Below are positions 59,818 through 64,000 of a stretch of 64,000 nucleotides of DNA, piece after piece; position 1 is the stretch's first letter, and each line of letters begins with the position of its first letter. The stretch comes from Nocardia lijiangensis NBRC 108240 (GTDB lineage Bacteria > Actinomycetota > Actinomycetes > Mycobacteriales > Mycobacteriaceae): positions 29,500 through 93,499 of the forward strand of contig NZ_BDBP01000035.1 of assembly GCF_001613045.1 (NCBI RefSeq), written 5' to 3'. Made by a program: the position numbers and the translations under genes. The notes beneath the pieces are model-generated. The model was not told the DNA's origin. It ran no database searches and worked only from the letters and a program-made list of their open reading frames with translations.

Positions 59818-62800
59818 TCATGCGCGGTCTGTGTCGGCCCAGGCGGCGGCCAGCACGTGGCCGATGCGGGCGAGCGCGGATTCGGAGGTCATCCGCCAGT
59901 GGGTGGCGGCGACGGCGTGGTTGTGCACGGTGCCGTCCACAGCCTCGGACCAGCTCGCGGCCCCGGTGGCCCCGGTCGGATCGTCCAGGGCGGCAGTGAA
60001 ATACACCAGGTTGCCCTTGTAGCGACGGGGACGGTAGCGAACGAGGAGTTCGAGTGAGCGAGCTCCCGCGTCCAGCACCCGCCCGAGGCGTTCGGCGCCG
60101 AACGAGGCGAACGGTTCCGGCAGTTCGGCGATGCGCTCGGCGAGCTCGGCGAGGCCGAGTTCGGTGTCCGCATCGGCGGCTTGTTCGCCGAGCAGCCCGC
60201 CGAGCAGGTCGGCCAGCGGCACGGTGGTCTCGGCCGCCGACACCGTGCGCGGGCTGTCCATCATGGCCAGCGTCGCGATGTGCTGTCCCTCGTCCTGCAG
60301 CTGGATCGCGACGGCGTGCGCAAGAGCGCCGCCGAGCGACCACCCGAGCAGGTGGTAGGGGCCCTCCGGCTGTACGGCGCGGATCTCCGCGACGTAGCGC
60401 CGCGCCCAGTCCTCGATCGAATCCGGCAGCGGCTCCGCCGAATTCAGTACCGGGGATTGCAGGCCGTAGAGGGCGCGCTCCGGGTCGACGTGCGCGGCGA
60501 GACCGGCGAACGACCAGGCCACGCCGCCGACCGGGTGCAGGCAGAACAGCGGTTCCCTGGCACCGCCCGGCCGGAGCGGGAGCAGCACGTCGAAGGCCGC
60601 CGCCGCGTCCACCCGTCCGCGGCCCGACCTGGTCAGCTCGAGCTGGGTGACCAGCCCGGCCGGGGTCGGCGCGGAGAACAACCAGACGACCGGGACCGTT
60701 TCGCCGAGGTCCGCGCTCAGCCGGGTGGCCAGGCGGGTGGCGAGCAGCGAGTTGCCGCCGCGCTCGAAGAAGTTGTCGTCCACGCCTATCCGCTCCGCCT
60801 CCAGCACCTCGGCAAAGACACCACACACTGCACGTTCCAGTTCCGTAGCCGGAGCGCGGAACTCACGTGCGGAGAGTTCGGGCCGGGGCAACGCGGCGCG
60901 ATCGACCTTGCCGTTGGCGTTGAGCGGCAAGGCATCCAGTCGAACGAGCGCGGCGGGCACCATGTAGCTCGGCAGCGCCTCGGCGAGCGCGGCACGCAGT
61001 GCGCCGATGTCGACCGTGGCGCGCGGCGCCTCGGTGTTCACCGCGACGCGCGCAGCCTCGGTGTCGACGGCCGCTGCCGCGGTGAAATAGCCGACCAACA
61101 TGGCGTTCTCGCCCTCCGCCCGGTGCGCGACGACCACGGCCTCCGCGACGCCCGGCGTCGCGCGCAACGCGTGCTCGATCTCGGCCAGTTCGATGCGGTA
61201 TCCGCGCACCTTGACCTGGAAGTCGCGCCGTTCCACGTACCCGAGGTTGCCGTCGGAGCTCCAGCGCACCATGTCGCCGGTGCGGTACAGCCTGCTGCCC
61301 GGCGCGCCGAACGGGTTGGCCACGAAGCGTTCCGCGCTCAGCTCCGGCCTGCCGTGGTACCCGCGGGCCAGCTGCGCGCCGCCCAGGTACAGCTCGCCGG
61401 TGACGCCCGTCGGCACCGGGTGCATCCGGTCGTCGAGGACGTACACCTCGGTACCCGCCTCGGGCGTTCCGATCGGCACGGTGCCGGTCGGCGCCGTCCT
61501 GATCGGCGACGGGCTCGCGGCGGTCGACACCAACGCCTCGACGCCGCTCGGCGACGAGCTCGCACCGGTGGTCGACGCCGACATCCCACCACCGATCGAC
61601 GCTGCCAGCTCGCCGACCGAGGTCCGGTACCGAGTCACCGAGACCGCCGCTTCCGTCGGCCCGTACAGGTTGTCGACCCGGGCATCGGTGAGCGCACCGA
61701 CCTTGGCGAGGGTCGCGGCGGGCAACGCCTCACCGATCACCAGCAGCCTGCGCAGCGAGCGCGGCAGCCTGCGCCCGGTGGACACCTCGGCCAGCATGGC
61801 GAGCAGCGAGGGCACGAGCGTCACCGTGGTCACCGAGGCCCGGCGGACCAGATCGAGCACCCCCTCTGGATCGCGCTGCGCGCCCGTCGGCGCGAGCACG
61901 ACCCGCGCACCGGTGCGCAGCGCCCACCAGAACTCCCATACCGAGAGGTCGAACGCGGCCGAGGTCATCAGCAGCGTGGCGTCGTCGGCGCCGAGACCGT
62001 ACTCGGACTGCATCCAGTCCAGCTGGTGCGCGACGGCGCGGTGCGGGACCGCGACGCCCTTCGGAACACCGGTCGAGCCGGAGGTGAAGAGGACGTAGGC
62101 CGTGTGCCAGGGCGACAACGTCCGCACCCGTTCGGCGTCGCGAATCGGCGCGGCGTCGACACTCGAGGGGACCGTCGTGATGTCGAACAGCACCTCGTGG
62201 TCGGCCACCTCGGCGGGCAGCATCGGCCTGCGCCCCGAGGTGAGCACCAGCTCCGGATTCGCCGCGGCCAGCACGCCGGTGGTCCGGTCGAGCGGGTGTG
62301 CCGGGTCGAGCGGCACGTAGGCCCCGCCCGCCGTCACCACCGCGTACATCGCGACAAGCAGGTCGATGCTGCGTGGAATGGCAAGCGCCACCAGCGATTC
62401 CGGACCGACGCCGCGGCCGATCAGCACCCTGGCCAGCCGGTTCACCCGTGCGGCGAATTCGGCGTAGGTCAGGGTGAGCGCGTCGTCGACGACGGCGATC
62501 GCGTCGGGTGTGCGCGTCACCTGATCCTGGAATGCGGTGACCAGGGTGTCCGGCGCGAACGCACGATCGGCGGCGTTCCAGGCGACGAGCATGCGTTCGG
62601 TCTCGGCGCCGTCCAGCAGCGGCACGTCGCCGACCGGCTGCCGCGGCGCGGCGCACACGGCTTTCAGCAGCCGCTGCAACCGTCCCGCGAAGCCCGCGAC
62701 GGTCGCCTCGTCGAACAGCGCCGTGGCGTAGGTGATCGTCGCCGCGATGCCCGCGGGCGCGCCCTGCGCGTCGTAGCGGTCGGTGACCACCAGGTGCAGG

Positions 62801-64000
62801 TCGAACTGGGAGACCTCGGAGTCGAAGTCGACCGCGGCGGCGGTCAGGCCGTCCAGGGTGAAATCGGCCTCGGCCTGGTTGTGGAAGGAGAAGCCGACCT
62901 GGAACAGCGGGTGCCGCGCGGTGGAGCGCTCGGGGTTGAGCACCTCGACCAGCCGCTCGAAGGGGACGTCGGCGTGCGCGAACGCCGCGAGGTCGGCGGC
63001 CCGCACCCGGTCCAGCAACGCGGCGAACCCGTCGCCCGCGTCCACCCCGGTACGCAGCACCAAGGTGTTGACGAACATGCCGACCACATCGTCCAATTCA
63101 GCCGCGCCGCGCCCCGCCACGGGTGTGCCAACGGCGATGTCGCCGGTGCCGGACAACCGCGCGAGCAGCGCGGCGAACGCCGCATGAACCACCATGAACA
63201 GCGTCGCCCCTGCCGCACGGCCCAATTCGACCAGCGCCGCGTGGGATTCGGCGTCGACCGCGAAGTCGACGTGCCTGCCCCTGGCGGACACGACCGCGGG
63301 ACGCGGCCGATCCGTGGGCAGCGGCAGTTGCGCGGGCAGCTCGGCCAGGGTTTCGGTCCAGAACCGGAGTTGGCGCGCCACCAGCGATTCCGGATCGTCC
63401 TCGGAGCCGAGCAGTTCGCGCTGCCACAGGCTGTAGTCGGCGTATTGCACCGGCAGCGGCGTCCAACCGGGCGCGCGGCCGTCCTTGCGCGCCGCATAGG
63501 CGACCATCACGTCCCTGGCCAGCGGCGCCAGCGAGGAGCCGTCGGCGGCGATGTGGTGCGCCACCACCACGAGCACGTGTTCTGTTGCCGCCGAATCACT
63601 CTCGCCGCCGTTCTCGGTGATGGGGCGGAAGAGCCTGGCGCGCAGCGGAACCGCATCGGTCACGTCGAAGCCCGCGCCGACGAAATCCGCGACGGCGACG
63701 GGCAGGTCGTCGATCGGCACATCGATCGGCGTGAGCACCGGCGTGCCCGCCGCACCGACCGGCAGCACCACCTGCACCGGTCCGTCCGCGCGCTGCGGGT
63801 AGACGGTGCGCAGCGCTTCGTGTCTGGCCACCACGTCCGCGACCGCGGCGTCGAGTGCGCCGACATCGAGCGCGCCGCTGAGCCGCACCGCGAGTGGAAT
63901 GTTGTAGGCGGTGGACTGGCGGTCGAGGCGGTTGAGGAACCACATCCGCTGCTGCGCCAGCGACAGCGGCACCGGCTCGTCGCCCGTGCGCGCGGTCAGC
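59818..64000 (-). CDS. Non-ribosomal peptide synthetase, terminal C-A-T-TE module (5' end beyond right edge)
   Basis: At least 1,394 codons; the frame is open to the right edge, and LTARTGDEPVPLSLAQQRMWF shows that an upstream module precedes the C domain, so this is not the start. C domain 63970-62600 (HHIAADGSS); A domain about 62560-60870 (FTSGSTGVPKG, NLYGPTEAAVSVT); T domain about 60790-60710 (ERGGNSL); type I thioesterase 60600-59830 with GWSLGG. Specificity residues read D-L-W-T-L-I-L-V-S, with no confident assignment. Two low-complexity insertions lie in the A domain. The TE releases the final peptide. MbtH follows. Confidence 0.94.
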   Translation of the reverse strand, partial: LTARTGDEPVPLSLAQQRMWFLNRLDRQSTAYNIPLAVRLSGALDVGALDAAVADVVARHEALRTVYPQRADGPVQVVLPVGAAGTPVLTPIDVPIDDLPVAVADFVGAGFDVTDAVPLRARLFRPITENGGESDSAATEHVLVVVAHHIAADGSSLAPLARDVMVAYAARKDGRAPGWTPLPVQYADYSLWQRELLGSEDDPESLVARQLRFWTETLAELPAQLPLPTDRPRPAVVSARGRHVDFAVDAESHAALVELGRAAGATLFMVVHAAFAALLARLSGTGDIAVGTPVAGRGAAELDDVVGMFVNTLVLRTGVDAGDGFAALLDRVRAADLAAFAHADVPFERLVEVLNPERSTARHPLFQVGFSFHNQAEADFTLDGLTAAAVDFDSEVSQFDLHLVVTDRYDAQGAPAGIAATITYATALFDEATVAGFAGRLQRLLKAVCAAPRQPVGDVPLLDGAETERMLVAWNAADRAFAPDTLVTAFQDQVTRTPDAIAVVDDALTLTYAEFAARVNRLARVLIGRGVGPESLVALAIPRSIDLLVAMYAVVTAGGAYVPLDPAHPLDRTTGVLAAANPELVLTSGRRPMLPAEVADHEVLFDITTVPSSVDAAPIRDAERVRTLSPWHTAYVLFTSGSTGVPKGVAVPHRAVAHQLDWMQSEYGLGADDATLLMTSAAFDLSVWEFWWALRTGARVVLAPTGAQRDPEGVLDLVRRASVTTVTLVPSLLAMLAEVSTGRRLPRSLRRLLVIGEALPAATLAKVGALTDARVDNLYGPTEAAVSVTRYRTSVGELAASIGGGMSASTTGASSSPSGVEALVSTAASPSPIRTAPTGTVPIGTPEAGTEVYVLDDRMHPVPTGVTGELYLGGAQLARGYHGRPELSAERFVANPFGAPGSRLYRTGDMVRWSSDGNLGYVERRDFQVKVRGYRIELAEIEHALRATPGVAEAVVVAHRAEGENAMLVGYFTAAAAVDTEAARVAVNTEAPRATVDIGALRAALAEALPSYMVPAALVRLDALPLNANGKVDRAALPRPELSAREFRAPATELERAVCGVFAEVLEAERIGVDDNFFERGGNSLLATRLATRLSADLGETVPVVWLFSAPTPAGLVTQLELTRSGRGRVDAAAAFDVLLPLRPGGAREPLFCLHPVGGVAWSFAGLAAHVDPERALYGLQSPVLNSAEPLPDSIEDWARRYVAEIRAVQPEGPYHLLGWSLGGALAHAVAIQLQDEGQHIATLAMMDSPRTVSAAETTVPLADLLGGLLGEQAADADTELGLAELAERIAELPEPFASFGAERLGRVLDAGARSLELLVRYRPRRYKGNLVYFTAALDDPTGATGAASWSEAVDGTVHNHAVAATHWRMTSESALARIGHVLAAAWADTDRA

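Overview
The window is high-GC actinobacterial DNA, most likely from a Nocardia or a close relative in the Mycobacteriales. The evidence is a complete mce/yrbE operon, the mycobacterial-type leucine catabolic operon (accD1-accA1-fadE-maoC-citE), a CpnT-like WXG polymorphic toxin, an F420/FMN-type PPOX protein, MbtH, many GTG/TTG starts and many 4-bp start/stop overlaps.

Layout. (1) 1-11005, minus: the 5' part of a giant NRPS with an EntF-like starter C domain, then C-A-T modules; the second and third A domains read as Thr and Ser. It runs off the left edge. (2) 11617-22840, plus: a polymorphic toxin island. It holds one reading frame of about 2980 codons with an internal Tox-PL-like glutamine deamidase domain and a C-terminal PD-(D/E)XK-like nuclease. 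A YrhB/Imm35-type immunity gene (17270-17809) lies inside the toxin frame in a different frame. Two Imm49 genes and a small gene follow. (3) 23219-24604, minus: cobM and a PPOX-fold gene. (4) 24654-27828: a LysR gene divergent from an MHS-type transporter and a 3-hydroxybutyrate-dehydrogenase-like SDR. (5) 27855-36634: a TetR gene divergent from the leucine/isovalerate operon, ending in acetoacetyl-CoA synthetase. (6) 36989-39696: two tandem paralogous double-TetR (Mce3R-like) regulators. (7) 39703-49211, minus: yrbEA-yrbEB-mceABCDEF plus a Mce-associated protein. (8) 49527-52334: two divergent units combining DUF2236 (MpaB-like) oxygenases with tiny related membrane proteins. (9) 52441-53568: a serine beta-lactamase-family lipoprotein. 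(10) 53776-55699: an AbiEi/AbiEii toxin-antitoxin pair with an apparently leaderless promoter. (11) 56159-59506: two tiny genes, an XRE-TPR regulator and a solitary AbiEii-type nucleotidyltransferase. (12) 59572-64000, minus: an MbtH gene and the 3' end (C-A-T-TE) of a second NRPS entering from the right edge.

How the genes fit together. Region 5 predicts isovaleryl-CoA to 3-methylcrotonyl-CoA, 3-methylglutaconyl-CoA, HMG-CoA, acetoacetate plus acetyl-CoA, and then acetoacetyl-CoA. Region 4 feeds 3-hydroxybutyrate into the same acetoacetate pool. Regions 6 and 7 look like a regulator/lipid-importer pair. Regions 2, 10 and 11 form a conflict-gene cluster.

The most unusual signal is the immunity gene overprinted on the middle of the toxin frame. 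All calls come from reading the sequence; no database search was run.
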